A stretch of DNA of 64,000 nucleotides from Azorinus chamasolen (GCA_963576725.1 OY755251.1:38634048-38698047); one strand, 5' to 3'; positions 1 to 11,374 are shown, numbered from the stretch's first letter. Made by a program: numbers and translations. The notes: a model not told the origin generated them from the letters alone.

Positions 1-67
1 AATTTAAAATGCATATACATCCTGTTATCATGTACTTTCCTTTTAACATGGAGATCATTCTTTCCTT

Positions 68-278
68 TTAACCCTTTCAAATACGTGACATGCATGCACT
101 GACCTTTGCAAACAGTCTAGATCCAGATCAGAGAGCTCCTAGAGGAGCCTTCTGATCAGGGTCTGCACTGTTTGTCATTCAAAATTCTCTAGCAAGTTTT
201 AAGCCTTTCATACTTCGTGAACTCTGTAGTTAAACACTGTTGGGCAAATCCATTCTGAAAATTCAAGGTTGAAAGGCA
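68..278. mobile_element. HP5 copy (TTAA end, hairpin core)
   Basis: Begins TTAACCCTTTCAAA at 68. The hairpin core at 118-176 has GCTCCTAGAGGAGC at its apex. The right end is degraded (GTTGAAAGG). Positions 279-497 hold an HP4-like fragment (322-372) and otherwise nothing recognisable. Confidence 0.65.
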
Positions 279-497
279 TAACCATTAACCTAGTACGGGC
301 AACCTGACGGGAAACCTGACACGTATTTACAAGGATCTAGATGAGACCCTCAGTAACTTGGAGTGTCAGAAGGACACGGGTTGATGTACACTTGGACTAT
401 AGTGGTGTCACAAAACTCGAATGAACTGGCTATGGGAGAAAGTAAAATTATATGAGATCCGAGTTTGAGCAGACCTTGTTTTTTAGCACATGATGAG

Positions 498-748
498 TTC
501 ACCCTTTCCCTGTTCTATGTTTATTCCAAATCTCAATACCTACTGAATATTCATGGACAAAATAGTTTCTATGAAGTATGGAAGGTGGACCATTATAGCC
601 ATTTTAGAAAGTAAAGAAACAGATCTATCAAGTTCCATTAGAAAACAGAGCAGATCCCTGATCAGACAGCTCCTATAGGAGCCGTCTGATCTGGGTCTAC
701 CCTGTTTGCAAATGGGTGAAAAGGCGTTTATATGAGGGAAAGGGTTAA
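498..748 (-). mobile_element. HP1 copy, reverse orientation
   Basis: The left end CACCCTTTCCCTG (TTAA decayed to TTCA) and the right end GGGAAAGGGTTAA bracket a 250-bp element. The hairpin core lies at about 640-706. It is the reverse complement of the copies at 49911 and 55271. The 88-codon minus-strand frame over it is incidental. Confidence 0.8.
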
Positions 749-1420
749 TATGCACAGAGATAGCAAAATGCTCAGTTGAGATGTTCTGATAACTTGTACT
801 GAACATTTCAACTCTTTCGATGCTGTAGTTTGCAAGTGGATCAGTCCATCACTGTTTGAAAGATCGAATTCATTCAGTAGGAAAGTGTGAGAGGATTTTG
901 AATGACAGCAATCCAGATCCTGATCAGAGGGAGGACTCCTTTAGGTTCCTTCTGATCTAGGTCTATACTGTTTGCAATAAATAGTACACAGGTAAAATAT
1001 AAAACTGAAAACTTTAGGTAATAAATATTCATGATGTCATTATTTCTAACATGAACGTTGAACATGGAGTCTGATTTTAAAGTTTTTTTGTCAAAAAGCA
1101 AAAATTACATGAATTCTTACATGGATATTGAACATAGAAATAGGTTAAACACTGATGGATCATTGTACGTGAGCCCTTTGCTCCATGAATATTCATTTTA
1201 GAAGTAATGACCTCATGAATATTAATTAGATTAACTTGTTGTAATAGCACATTGACACAGGAATTTTTTGCCATGGCAGAAACTATAGAACCATGTCTAT
1301 ATTATATCATGAGCAAACAGAGCAGACCCTGATCAGACGGCTCCTATAGGAACTGTCTGATCTGGGTCTACTCTGTTTGCAAAGGCGTAGAAAGGCGTAT
1401 TTATTGAGAAAAAGGTTAAA
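749..1420. mobile_element. Further HP1/HP5 copies, partly degraded
   Basis: A diverged hairpin at about 905-980 (GCAATCCAGATCCTGATCAG) is followed by a long-form HP1 body (CATGAATATTAATTAGATTAA, then the TGGCAGAAAC segment) and an HP1 hairpin at 1313-1381. It ends in GGTTAA near 1417. No coding potential. Confidence 0.6.
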
Positions 1421-1623
1421 TATTCAGCATTGAAATGGTTTAATATATTCTGCATTTAGTTACATAGATAACATAAAGTATGGCCTAGTAATAACCCTTA
1501 TATAGCTGTGAAAATAAATATATTGTCGGCTAAAAGTCAGACCTCGCGCAGGTTTCATTACTTCCACTTCCATCAAGCTTTTTTTTGAGAAACTATTAAC
1601 TGTTAACCGAGTGCCAACAACTT

Positions 1624-1775
1624 GGATCCCGTTGAGGCAGAGGTGTTCGGGAGTCTCATCTGGATCCCGTTGAGGCAGAGGTGTTCGGGTGTCTCATCTG
1701 GATCCCGTTGAGGCAGAGGTGTTCGGGTGTCTCATCTGGATCCCGTTGAGGCAGAGGTGTTCGGGTGTCTCATCT
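1624..1775. repeat. 38-bp tandem repeat, 4 units, derived from an HP4 hairpin
   Basis: Units start at 1624, 1662, 1700 and 1738, each containing GGATCCCGTTGAGGCAGAGG and ending in GTCTCATCT. They are near-identical; the first has one substitution. The following sequence at 1776 is the closing arm of HP4 (GGATCCAAGCCGTTTGCAAA), so the array sits inside an HP4 hairpin. Confidence 0.95.
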
Positions 1776-1799
1776 GGATCCAAGCCGTTTGCAAATGTG

Positions 1800-2123
1800 A
1801 GTCAGATGGTGGCTAGATAAGGGTTAAGTTTTAATTGGATTTGCAAATTGTTGAAAAAAGCTATCTAGTCTGGACCTTGTCTGCAAATTTAGATACTGTC
1901 AGTTCACCTATTACAGTGTCAGTGTTTCAATGTCTCAGTTTTTCTGGCTCCCTCTTAATTTCACTGCTTTCTATTACCCTGTCTCTGTCTTCAGCATTTT
2001 TTGTTTTTTTCTCTTCTCAATTAGCCTCCATATCACTTCCTGACTGTCTATTTTTCTCCTTTTTCTTCTCCATAGTGTTGATTTTTCAAGGACATGAATA
2101 AAGATCAACACTGTTTCTCAAGC
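1800..2123. other. Unassigned, pyrimidine-rich sequence
   Basis: T/C-rich on the + strand, with an 88-codon frame (1835-2101) of hydrophobic and serine residues. That composition follows from the base bias and I see no gene. Confidence 0.5.
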
Positions 2124-2357
2124 TTAACCCTTTCCTCCATAAATACACCTTTCTGTGCCTCTGTAATAGTCACTTCTTGAAACCATTGTGATAAATAGAG
2201 CATTAATTTTGCTCCATAGTTATAAATGCTCTATTTATCACAATGGTTTCAATATTACATAATTCTAACATTTTCCTTTTCTCTAGTAAATGCTCCTTTT
2301 GGGCAGATTCATTCAAAGAGGTTGGGTCTTAAAATAGCATATGGAGGAAAGGGTTAA
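2124..2357. mobile_element. HP2 copy
   Basis: TTAACCCTTTCCTCC at 2124 and GGAAAGGGTTAA ending at 2357. The central arms GAAACCATTGTGATAAAT and ATTTATCACAATGGTTTC meet near 2205-2215. Confidence 0.85.
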
Positions 2358-2482
2358 CACTTTACCTCATGAATATTCGTGTAAGAAATAATATCACGAA
2401 TAGTAATTGTCTGAATTTTTGTAATGAAATAATATGAACACTGGTTTGTTTGGCCATAGCAGAAATTGTAGAATCAGATGTA
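2358..2482. mobile_element. Left part of an HP1 copy split by a Tigger-like element
   Basis: The HP1 long-form body (CATGAATATTCGTGTAAGAA to GAATCAGATG) runs up to 2480. It continues after the Tigger-like element at 3729 with TATTATTCCATAAGCAAAC and the hairpin core at 3741-3798. Confidence 0.7.
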
Positions 2483-3726
2483 CAGTCGAATACCGTTAGC
2501 TCGAACTCGGTTAGGTCGATTTACCGGTTAGCTCGAACCTACTTCGTTGGTCAAGACAGTTTCCTTATATATTTCTATATAACACAGTATCGTTACCTCG
2601 TTAATTTTAGCTCGAACTTTTGGTTTGCTCGAAGTAAATTTTCAGTCCCTTGTGCACATTTCTCTTAACTTTTAATCCGGGGTTACCTCGGCATGACGTC
2701 ACACTTCCTGTCTCGCCTGATCAGACTACACAGCAAATGTGTGAGATACAGGTCACCACGACAGCCTACCTGCGCGTGACCATTAACACGCCTCTTATGT
2801 TGTCTATATATACAATTATCTGCTAATACCCTGCACGCACCATCAGTGGTTGTTTGTTTCTTTCTTTATCTGAGAAAAACTTCGAGAGCAGTTTTCTTGT
2901 CATTAATGAGTGAACGATGACCAAGCGATTTTTTCGAGAAGCGGATTCTGTGATTTCAAGTGATAAACTCATAAGTGTGTGTAAATCGTGTTTGAACAGT
3001 GTTTTATGCGTAAACCTTCATCGGATATTGCGGCTGTTAGATACCTGAAAAGTATTCAGTAAAAATTGATCTAAAAATCTAAAAAAGAAAAAAAAAACGC
3101 TTACATATCGGCATGCTGACGACGATTCTATAAGGATTCATGCATACATAAATGTAAGTACCAGACTATCGTGTTTGTGTGTATAATAGACAGTGACACC
3201 ATCTAGGCTAAAATCAGAAGTGTATCCATGACAGTCTAAATAATTCGTTGTTACTTTCAGTTTTATGTTTTGCTTGTTGATGATATTATGATTGATACAT
3301 GCTTTATTCCGCTTTGTTTGAATAAACAATTTGTTTCTATGAATATTCCTGTTTATTTTGTATTGTATAGCAAAAGATAGCGCCCACTATATGTGTCACT
3401 AGTAAGGTGTCACGGAGTGTATCTGCGCACTACATTCACATTAACTACACGTACTTTGTAAAGCAAACGGCAGTTTGTCACCTGATTGTCAAATTTGAAA
3501 CAACATTATGAAACTATACAATTATACAACAATAAAGTTTGTTAGGATCTTAGCATGTTAATTATAGCAGTAAAACATACATGATACGTATACTTAGCAT
3601 CTTGAAGTGCGTAGGCTAACACACAGATTTCGACAAGCTTATGCATTAATACCGATACCTCGAACTTAGGTTACATCAAGCTAATTATCAGGGTCCCTTG
3701 AACTTCGAGGTAACGGTATTCGACTG
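2483..3726. mobile_element. Tigger/pogo-like DNA transposon, non-autonomous, 1244 bp
   Basis: Terminal inverted repeats CAGTCGAATACCGTTAGCTCG and the reverse of CGAGGTAACGGTATTCGACTG (two mismatches) are flanked by TA at 2481-2482 and 3727-3728. TA duplication and a CAGT start are typical of pogo/Tigger elements. The interior has no long frame; a short one begins ATGACCAAGCG at about 2918. A GACGTCA motif and T-rich stretches are present. It is inserted cleanly into an HP1 copy. Confidence 0.85.
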
Positions 3727-3839
3727 TATATTATTCCATAAGCAAACAAACGCACCCTGTTCAGATGGCTCCTAATCTGGGTCTACTCAGTTTGCAAATA
3801 GGTGTCAACAGTAACTGTTGTTGACCTTTAACCATTAAT

Positions 3840-4557
3840 TTTCAAAATGGACTTTTTCCAAAATTAAAACAGGTCAAGCTTATGGTGAATATTAGGGATT
3901 TTTCTAAAGAAAAGTTTAACATGACAAACTGTGCAGACCCTGATGAGAGGGCTCACCTAGGAGCCCTCTCATCTGGGTCTTCACTGTTTGCAAAGGACAT
4001 TTGTGACTCGTGTCCCACATTTATTTTATAAGTGTAACCATGTTCTAGAAATTCTGTCTGTTCAAACTCCGATCTGCTGTTTATGTTTACTTCCAGTTTG
4101 TCCAAACATGTGAGCAACTATTGGTTACTTGGTGTCTCATCTCATGATCTTGATCCAAACTGTTTACAAATGACAAGCACATCTCGCTTTAGCATGATAA
4201 GTGTTTATTTCGCTGCCAGGTAATTCTATACAAAGGCATATCTAAAAGTAGCAGCCAGTTTCAGAAGCCTAATTACTGGAAGTATTTGGACAGCAAACAG
4301 TGCAGACCCAGGTGAAATGGCTGCTGAGGGAGGTATATGATCAGGGTCTACATTATCTGCTTCTATGTCAGTTTATCAAAATGCCAAGTTGAATTATTCA
4401 GCTCTACGTACTGGTGGAGAGAGGGAGCTTGTGTATGCCAATGCTTGGAGCTTGTAATTGTGCCAATACTTGTAATAATTAGGGTATAGTTTAATCAGGA
4501 TAGAAGTAAATAATTTATCAGTTTCCTCTATAGTATACACTATTCTTTATTCTCTTT
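3840..4557. mobile_element. Degraded HP5, HP4 and HP7 fragments
   Basis: A well-kept hairpin at about 3926-3991 (GAGGGCTCACC...GGAGCCCTC) is HP5-like. 4290-4360 holds an HP7-like fragment (GTGCAGACCCAGGTGAAATG). The rest (4020-4280, 4370-4557) gives no identifiable feature. Confidence 0.5.
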
Positions 4558-5230
4558 TAACCCTGTACACCATGAATATTCATGTAGAAAATAATAACGT
4601 CATGAATGATTATCAGCTGAATCATGAAAACACTGCTTTGGAAATGGTAGAAATTGTAGAATCAGACTTGTGTTATTTCAAAAGCAACCAGAGTAACCCC
4701 CCTAATCAGACAGCTCCTACAGGAACCATAGCAACCAGAGTAACCCCCCTGATCAGACAGTTCTTACAGGAGCCATAGCAACCAGAGTAACCCCCCTGAT
4801 CAGACAGCTCCTACAGGAGCCATATCAACCAGAGTAACCCCCCCTGATCAGACAGCTCCTACAGGAGCCATAGCAACCAGAGTAACCCCCCTGATCAGAC
4901 AGTTCTTACTGGAGCCATATCAACCAGAGTAACAACCCCTGATCAGACAGCTCCTACAGGAGCCATATCAACCATAGTAACCCCCCCCCCCCTGATCAGA
5001 AAGCTCCTACAGGAGCCATAGCAACCAGAGTAACAACCCCTGATCAGACAGCTCCGACAGGAACAATAGCAACCAGATTAACCCATGATCAGACAGCTCC
5101 TACAGGAGCCATAGCAACTAGTGTAACCCCTGATCAGACAGCTCCTACAAGAGCCATAGCAACCAGAGTAACCCCTGATCAGACAACTCCCACAGGGGCC
5201 ATCTGGGTGTACTCTATTTGCAAAGGCGTG
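4558..5230. mobile_element. HP1 copy whose hairpin has expanded into a tandem array
   Basis: The body starts TTAACCCTGTACACC at 4558 and runs to AGAATCAGACTTGTG. The core is replaced by the array at 4683-5212, and the closing arm ACTCTATTTGCAAAGGCGTG follows at 5209. Confidence 0.8.
4683..5212. repeat. About 10 units of a 45-58 bp repeat made from the HP1 hairpin
   Basis: Each unit holds CAACCAGAGTAACCCC, then GATCAGACAGCTCCTACAGG and AGCCAT. Each is therefore one HP1 half-arm plus apex, joined head to tail. C-run lengths (3 to 12) and a few substitutions separate the units. Confidence 0.95.
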
Positions 5231-5660
5231 AAAAAAACCCATTATTACCTGACTGGCATTGGCAGACAGCTTGGATGCTGACGAGACATGGAGTAACTAG
5301 GATTGTCAGTAGGATCCAAACTGTTTGGCACCTGATCACAAGTAAAATTTGCTCTAGATCTGAGGATAAGGGTGAATTTTTCCCTCGTGTAAACATGTTT
5401 TCACGCATTTGCAAACAGAGTAGACCCAGATCGGATGGCTCCTACAGGAGATCTGTTTCTTTAGTTTCTAAAATGGCTACAAAGTTCCTCCTTCCATATT
5501 TCATAACTATTTTGTCCATGAATATTTAGTAGGTATTGAAATTTTGAATAAACACAGAACAGGGAAAGGGTTAACATAATGCCATTTGCAATCAGTGTAG
5601 ACCCAGATCAGAGGACCCTTGTAGGTGTACCCTTTTCATACTGAGTGGACTCTCATCATT
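5231..5660. mobile_element. HP4 hairpin followed by an HP1 copy with internal deletion
   Basis: 5262-5335 is HP4 (GCTTGGATGCTGACGAGACA...GGATCCAAACTG). 5378-5574 is an HP1 copy ending GGGAAAGGGTTAA, with its 3' hairpin arm largely missing after GGCTCCTACAGGAG. A further half hairpin follows at 5583-5625. Confidence 0.65.
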
Positions 5661-5882
5661 AACCCTGTTGCTGTTTAATATTTATTCAAGATTTCTTCAC
5701 CTTTGAATATTCATGGACAGAATCAATAAAATTGAACATGGAAAAGGGAATTGTAAAATCGGATCTATAATTTCCATAAGCAAAACAGAGCAAACCCTGA
5801 TCTGAGGGCTCCTCTATGATCTATCTGATCTGGGTCTTCTCTGTTTGCCATGTTGTGAAGGGTTTATATGAAGGAAAGGGTT
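5659..5882 (-). mobile_element. HP1 copy
   Basis: TTAACCCTGTTG at 5659 to GGAAAGGGTTAA at 5882. The hairpin core at about 5779-5850 has a disturbed apex (GGCTCCTCTATGATCTATC). Confidence 0.7.
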
Positions 5883-6197
5883 AAACATTGTTGCACAGAA
5901 AACACTCTGCATTCAAAGGGTTAAACATTGTTGCACAGAAAACACTCTGCATTCAAAGGGTTAAACATTGTTGCACAGAAAACACTCTGCATTCAAAGGG
6001 TTAAACATTGTTGCACAGAAAACACTCTGCATTCAAAGGGTTAAACATTGTTGCACAGAAAACACTCTGCATTCAAAGGGTTAAACATTGTTGCACAGAA
6101 AACACTCTGCATTCAAAGGGTTAAACATTGTTGCACAGAAAACACTCTGCATTCAAAGGGTTAAACATTGTTGCACAGAAAACACTCTGCATTCAAA
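5878..6197. repeat. 40-bp tandem repeat, 8 identical units
   Basis: Eight units start every 40 bp from 5878. Each contains GGGTTAAACATTGTTGCACA and ends TCTGCATTCAAA. No difference between units is visible. The unit joins the HP5 terminal sequence (CATTCAAAGGGTTAA) to a short spacer, so every unit carries one transposon-type end and a TTAA. Confidence 0.98.
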
Positions 6198-6473
6198 GGG
6201 TTAAGTTGCACTTTTGATGTGAGATCCGGGATAATATTTGAATAGATCAGATTCAAGTGCAAAAAGACATAAAGTGTGATATTGATATTGACATTGCGCT
6301 TGTGTGTACAAAACTAGACTCAAGGTTTTGGATGTGGTTTGTTTTTTAGAGCTGCACATTAGTAAAAGATTGCAGCTCTGCATGCAGCGCCTGTACAATG
6401 TCGTTACAGTGGTAAATTTAATTGCTTTTGCAACATATAACTTGAGATGTATATGAGGCTAGACTTGAAGATA
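6198..6473. other. Unassigned sequence
   Basis: No repeat family or open frame of interest. A short minus-strand frame (6201-6398) is not supported by any codon or splice signal. Confidence 0.4.
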
Positions 6474-6689
6474 TTAACCCTTCTAAACGTTTGAATGCTG
6501 AATATATTCAAAGTGGAATGGCCCATCATTGTTTAACAATAGTGCCCCATACTGTATGAAACCTGCTACAGGATGTCAATGACAAACAGCGCAGACCTTC
6601 ATCAGAGCACTCCTCTGGGAGCTCTCTCATCTGGGTCTACAGTGTTTGCAAATGCCAGTAGCGCTCATTTCCTATATTAAATGGGTTAA
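6474..6689. mobile_element. HP5 copy, 216 bp with TTAA at both ends
   Basis: TTAACCCTTCTAAACG at 6474 and AAATGGGTTAA to 6689. The hairpin at about 6585-6650 has GCACTCCTCTGGGAGCTC at the apex. Confidence 0.8.
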
Positions 6690-6754
6690 ACCTTAAGTAA
6701 CTTTTCTTGTCTGCATTAAATCTCATTGAATATATTAATTATTTTTTTCTTTCT

Positions 6755-7001
6755 TTAACCCTTTCCCTCGTATAAACACCGTTTTACGCATTTGAAAACA
6801 GTAGACCCAGATCAGACGGCTCTTATAGTAGCCATCTGATCAGGGTCAGCTCTGTTTGCCATTGATATGATATAGATCTGATTCTTCAGATTTTGTCAAC
6901 GCTGAAAAGTACCTTGAAACTTTTACATTATACAAATTCTGTTATTAGATATTCATGATGTCATTATTTCTTACATGAATATTGAACAGGGAAAGGGTTA
7001 A
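6755..7001 (+). mobile_element. HP1 copy, 247 bp with TTAA at both ends
   Basis: TTAACCCTTTCCCTCG at 6755, GGGAAAGGGTTAA to 7001, hairpin core at about 6797-6860. Confidence 0.85.
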
Positions 7002-8010
7002 AAGCCAACAATGTCAGTTAAACAGCTGGGCTCCTGATCAGTCACAAAGGAACTTAATGTTACATCTGGATTTAGACCCTTGTGTGTCCCATGTTGTTGC
7101 ATTTGGAACAATCCTTAACTGCATAATTATGTACGCCTTTGTATGCCTTTGATTAGACCCAGATCAGACTGCTCCTATAGGAGCCATCTGATTAGGGTCT
7201 GCTCTGTTTGCTTATGGAATTGTGTATATAGATCTCATTCTACAGTTTCTGATGGAACAATGAAGCCATTTTAGAAAGTAAAGAAACATATCTATATAAT
7301 TCCATTAGCAAACAGAGCAGACCCTGATCTGGGTCTGCTCTGTTTGCAGATTCATTAAAACATATTTATATGAAGGGAGGGTTTTAACAGAAGTTAATTG
7401 CACAGCAGTTTTAGGGTTGAAAAAATGATGTGAAAGTGAATGAGGCTGGCAGTAACTTAAATCCTTCAACCCTGAATTGTCAGAGTGGAATAGCCCAGCA
7501 GTGTCTAACTGTAGAGTCCACTAAGTGTGAAAGGTTTAAACTTACTAAACCATGTCAAATGACAAACAGTGCAGACCCCGATCAGAGGGATCCTCTAGGA
7601 GCCCTCTGATCTGGGTCTACACTGTTTGCATATGACTGCAGAAAACTGAAATCCTGATCATGCTAAGAGTTCAGATGTCTGGGAAGTTTCTAAAATGGAT
7701 ATTTTCATTTCTCCAGCTGTCCTTGTGGAAGTAATAATCTGATAAAAAAAAAAGGGGGGCATTATTTCAAAAATAATAACCCTTAGTATGACTTGACTGA
7801 CCCTTAGTATGACTTGCAGAGTAACTAAGCATCTAGTCAGGATCCAAGTGGTTTGACCCTGGATCAGTGTAATGTCTTAGAAGCTGGGAACAAATTGCTG
7901 AAGTTGAGAAGACATCATGTTTGCTGAAGATTTAATTCTTCTTCTGGTATGAAAATTGTTGTTGACTCGTTAAAATCTCATCTGTTGTTGTTGGACTTTT
8001 GTTTTATTAT
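7002..8010. mobile_element. HP1, HP4 and HP5 remnants with unassigned gaps
   Basis: HP1 hairpins lie at about 7150-7212 and, with the centre deleted, 7308-7348. An HP5 copy spans about 7455-7640 with a full hairpin at 7563-7630. 7785-7815 is an imperfect duplication around CTTAGTATGACTTG. 7860-8010 has nothing recognisable. Confidence 0.55.
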
Positions 8011-9458
8011 TATGTCTCCCCCCATATTTATATGGGGGAGACATATTGTTTTCGTGAGAGTTGTCTGTCTGTCTGTCTGTCCGTCTGTCCGTCTGTCCGC
8101 ACTCACCAAAGGGTAGTTGTGTGACTTTTTCTAACTAGTCCCACAAGTAAAATCATTAACCTGGCCATCTTTTGTGACATTAACCTGGCCATTTCTTGTG
8201 ACATTAACCTGGCCAGTTGTGGGACATAGGGTTAGGGTTAGCTTCCAGATCATTCTTTTCCAAAGTTAGAGCCAAAAATAGTTTTTCTTGTGGGACTAGT
8301 CACACAAGAAAAGATCAAAGGAAAAAGTCACACAACTACCCATTTGTTAGCATGTCCGTCTGTCCGTCCGTCCGTCTGTCTGTCTGTCTGTCCGTCACAC
8401 TTTTTGTCCGGACGATAACTTCAATATGCCTGATGCCAGTTGATTGAAACTTCATATATAGAAAGAGCATAATGAGAGGAAGTGTCATGCACAAGGTCCA
8501 TAACTCTGGCTTCACTAATATAGGAGTTATTGCCCCTTGTAAAAAAATGCACACTTTTTTGTCCAGACGATAACTCCTATATGGCTCATGCCATTGGATT
8601 GAAACTTCATATATGGAAAGATCATGACGAGAGGAAGTGTCATACACAAGGTCCATAACTCTGACTTCACTAATAATGGAGTTATTGCCCTTGTAATTTT
8701 TTTCACAATTTTTTGTCCAGACGATAACTCCTATATGGCTCATGCCATTGGATTGAAACTTCATACATGGAAAGATCATGATAAGAGAAAGTGTCATGCT
8801 CAAGGTCCATAACTCTGGCTTCACTAATATATGAGTTATTGCCCTTTGTAAAAAAAACCACATTTTTTTGTCAGGATGATAACTCCTATATGGCACATGC
8901 CATTGGAGTGAAACGTCATACATGGAAAGATCATGATAAGAGAAAGTGTCATGCATAAGGTCCTTAACCTTAACTCTTGCTTCAATAAATTGAGAGTTAT
9001 TGCCCCTTGTACATTTGTTTAACGCTTTCTTGTCCGGACGATAACTCCTACATGGCTCTTGCCATCGTATTGAAACTTCATTCATGGAAAGAGCATGGTG
9101 AGAGAAAGTGTCATGAACAATGGCCATAACTCTGGCTTCAATACTTTTGGAGTTATTGCCCTTTGTTACATTTTTTGTCCGATCAATAACTCCTGTTCGA
9201 CTGATACTATTGGAATGACATTTCATTTACGGAAAGAGCATGATGAAAGTAAGTGTCATGCACAAGGGCCATAACTCTGGTATCAATATTTTTGGAGTTA
9301 TTAGCTGTTATCATTTTCTTCTTGAAAAATGTGGTGTGGAAAGCGCATAATGAGGGGAAGTATCAATCATCAAGTCCATAACATTTTTAGTGATTTCTAT
9401 TTACATATTGCTTGTATTAGAGGGGAGACATCCGTGTTTGTGACAAAAACCTCTAGTT
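8011..9458 (+). mobile_element. Pearl/Helentron-type element with ~155-bp tandem cores
   Basis: It opens with a hairpin (TATGTCTCCCCC...GGGGGAGACATA, 8011-8046) and a GTCTG/GTCCG microsatellite split by the insertion at 8111-8341. About five core units of ~155 bp follow (gtcc-agacgataactcc spaced 154-155 bp), and the 3' end is CCTCTAGTT near 9458. This is the layout of the non-autonomous Helentron 'pearl' elements of bivalves. A 296-codon minus-strand frame across the cores is a by-product of the repeat. Confidence 0.8.
8111..8341. mobile_element. Fold-back MITE, 231 bp, with 21-bp perfect inverted ends
   Basis: The first 21 bp (8111-8131, beginning GGGTAGTTGTGTGAC) are the exact reverse complement of 8321-8341. 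A second inner pair, ACTAGTCCCACAAG and CTTGTGGGACTAGT, lies inside. Between them are three ~23-bp tandem copies of a TTAACCTGGCCA unit (from about 8156) and a short GGGTTAGGGTTAG. It interrupts the microsatellite of the surrounding pearl-type element. No clear target duplication. A related right end (GTCACACAACTACCC) recurs at 43549-43563. Confidence 0.85.
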
Positions 9459-9589
9459 CATATACTCTTTATTTGACCCCCACATAGTCTTGCTCTTGTC
9501 TGTCTGTATGTCCATATATGTGTATGCACGTCTGTATCTCCTCCAGCATTCATCCTATTTGCTTATGGACTTATATAGCTATAATTCTA

Positions 9590-10360
9590 CAGCTTCTGCC
9601 AGGGTAAAATAATCATCTGTTTATGTATCATTATACAAATTCATGTAATAAATATTCATGATGTCATTATTTCTTACATGAATATTGAACAGGGAATGAT
9701 AGAGTACCAGATAAGATGTGTAAATTAAAATATTTTCAAGAGTAACTTCTTTATTTCTCCACCAAACACTATGTTGTGACCACTTGAGACGATTCTAAAG
9801 AATGCACAACATAGGATTAGGAGGAGAAATGACGATTTTAGTACTTGGGAATGCACAGTTATCTGTAGCTTAACAGGCAAAGATTTTAACAACACAAGAG
9901 GTCCTTCAAAGTTAACCCTTTTCCTCATGAACTTTCACATAAGAAATACTGACATCATTAATATTTATTGGGCGACTTTTTAACCCTTTACTCCATAAAT
10001 GTGCATTTAATTGTACCTTTGCAAACAGAGTAGACCCAGATCAATTGCTAATGGAATTTGATAGATCTGTTTCTTTATTTTCTAAAATGGCTACAATGTT
10101 CCACCTTCCATATTTCATTGTAACTGTTTTGTCCATGAATATTCAGTAGGTGTTGAAATTTTGAATAAGCATAGCACAGGGAAAGGGTTATTTTAAGCAT
10201 TTGATCTTGGAGATAACAGATGATTACATAATGTAAGAAATGAAGAAATTTTACATTTGAGAAGAAAACTCAAAAGTTGTCAAGTTGTGACAGTTTCAGT
10301 TATATTTGGATCCTGTTTGTCTAGACAAGGCAAATGATTTTTTTACAGAAAACCTTTACC
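9590..10360. mobile_element. HP1 half copy, HP3 copy and degraded HP1
   Basis: 9590-9695 is the HP1 half with TTCATGTAATAAATATTCATG. 9695-9885 is HP3 (AGTACCAGATAAGATGTG, then ACCACTTGAGACGATTCTAAAG); its second arm is shortened. 9980-10190 is HP1 ending GGGAAAGGGTTA with most of the hairpin lost. Confidence 0.6.
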
Positions 10361-10612
10361 TTAACCCTTTCTTTCATATAAATGCCTTTTCATGCATTTG
10401 CAAACATAGTAGACCCAGATCAGATGGCTTCTATAGGAGCTGTCTAATCAGGGTCTGCTCTGTTTGCAAATGTAATGTGATAAATTTGTTTCTTTAGTTT
10501 CTAAAATGGCTACAATGTTCCACCTTCCATATTTCAATGTAACTATTTTGTCCATGAATATTCTGTAGGTATTGAAATTTAAAATAAACATTGAACAGGG
10601 AACCAGGGTTAA
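10361..10612 (+). mobile_element. HP1 copy, full length
   Basis: TTAACCCTTTCTTTCA at 10361 and CCAGGGTTAA to 10612. Hairpin at about 10398-10470, then the CACCTTCCATATTTCA segment typical of the HP1 3' half. Confidence 0.88.
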
Positions 10613-10654
10613 GTATTCACCCTATCTACAGTTTCTGTCGTTTAAATAACTCTG

Positions 10655-11154
10655 TGTTAACCCATTCCTCCATAAATACGCCTTTCTATGCCTCTGTAAT
10701 AGTCACTTCTTGAAACCATTGTGATAAATATTCAACCTTCCATATTTCATTATAACTATTGTGTCCATGAGTATTCAGTAGGTATCGAAATTTTGAATAA
10801 ACAGAACAGCAAAAGGGTTAAACAGGTCATGTTTACAAAATACAAAGTTTTCGCTGTCAGAGTTTAGGAAAATTCTATTGTATTTGTAAACATTCATCAA
10901 CTTTTTGTCATATTCAGTCAAAATAGATTTTGAATATCCCCAACACTGAGTGTTTTCGGAGAGTCAAATTTAGGCAAATAGTGTAGACCCAGATTGAACT
11001 GCTCCTGAAGGTCTACAATATTTGCTACTGTGTCAGTCTGATTTTAAGTTAAAAAATGGTGTCAAATTGAATTATTAAGATAAGGCAGGTAAAATGAATA
11101 AACTTTTCAGAGTCTGCACTGTTTGCTACTTCTTATAGATTATCGAAACAGTAA
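10655..11154. mobile_element. HP2/HP1 hybrid and HP7 fragment
   Basis: 10655-10735 begins as HP2 (up to TTGTGATAAAT) and switches to the HP1 3' half (CAACCTTCCATATTTCA) ending in AAAGGGTTAA at about 10821. 10970-11060 is an HP7 fragment (GTGTAGACCCAGATTGAACT). The rest is unassigned. Confidence 0.6.
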
Positions 11155-11374
11155 TTAACCCATTCTCTCGTACGCTATTTTTAGACCCAGCCTCTTTGAA
11201 TAAATCTAAAGGAGCATTTACTATAGAAAAGGATAGAATTGTGTAGTTTTGAAATGACATTGTAATAAATAGAGCATTTGCTCCATAGGAGTAAATGCTC
11301 TATTTATCACAATGGTTTCACAAATTGGCTTTTACAGAGGCGTTAAAAGGCATCAATATGTTGGAATGGGTTAA
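11155..11374. mobile_element. HP2 copy, 220 bp with TTAA at both ends
   Basis: TTAACCCATTCTCTCG at 11155 to GGAATGGGTTAA at 11374, with central arms meeting at GCTCCATAGGAG. Confidence 0.88.

Noticed and set aside
5878..6197. CRISPR-like array (regular 40-bp repeats)
   Set aside because: There are no unique spacers; the whole 40 bp is repeated, and the window is eukaryotic.
8228..8242. Interstitial telomere sequence
   Set aside because: Only about two GGGTTA units, inside a MITE; too short to mean anything by itself.
8336..9226. 296-codon minus-strand open frame
   Set aside because: It runs across ~155-bp tandem cores of a pearl-type element and repeats the same peptide about five times; no domain, and the units drift without codon-like constraint.
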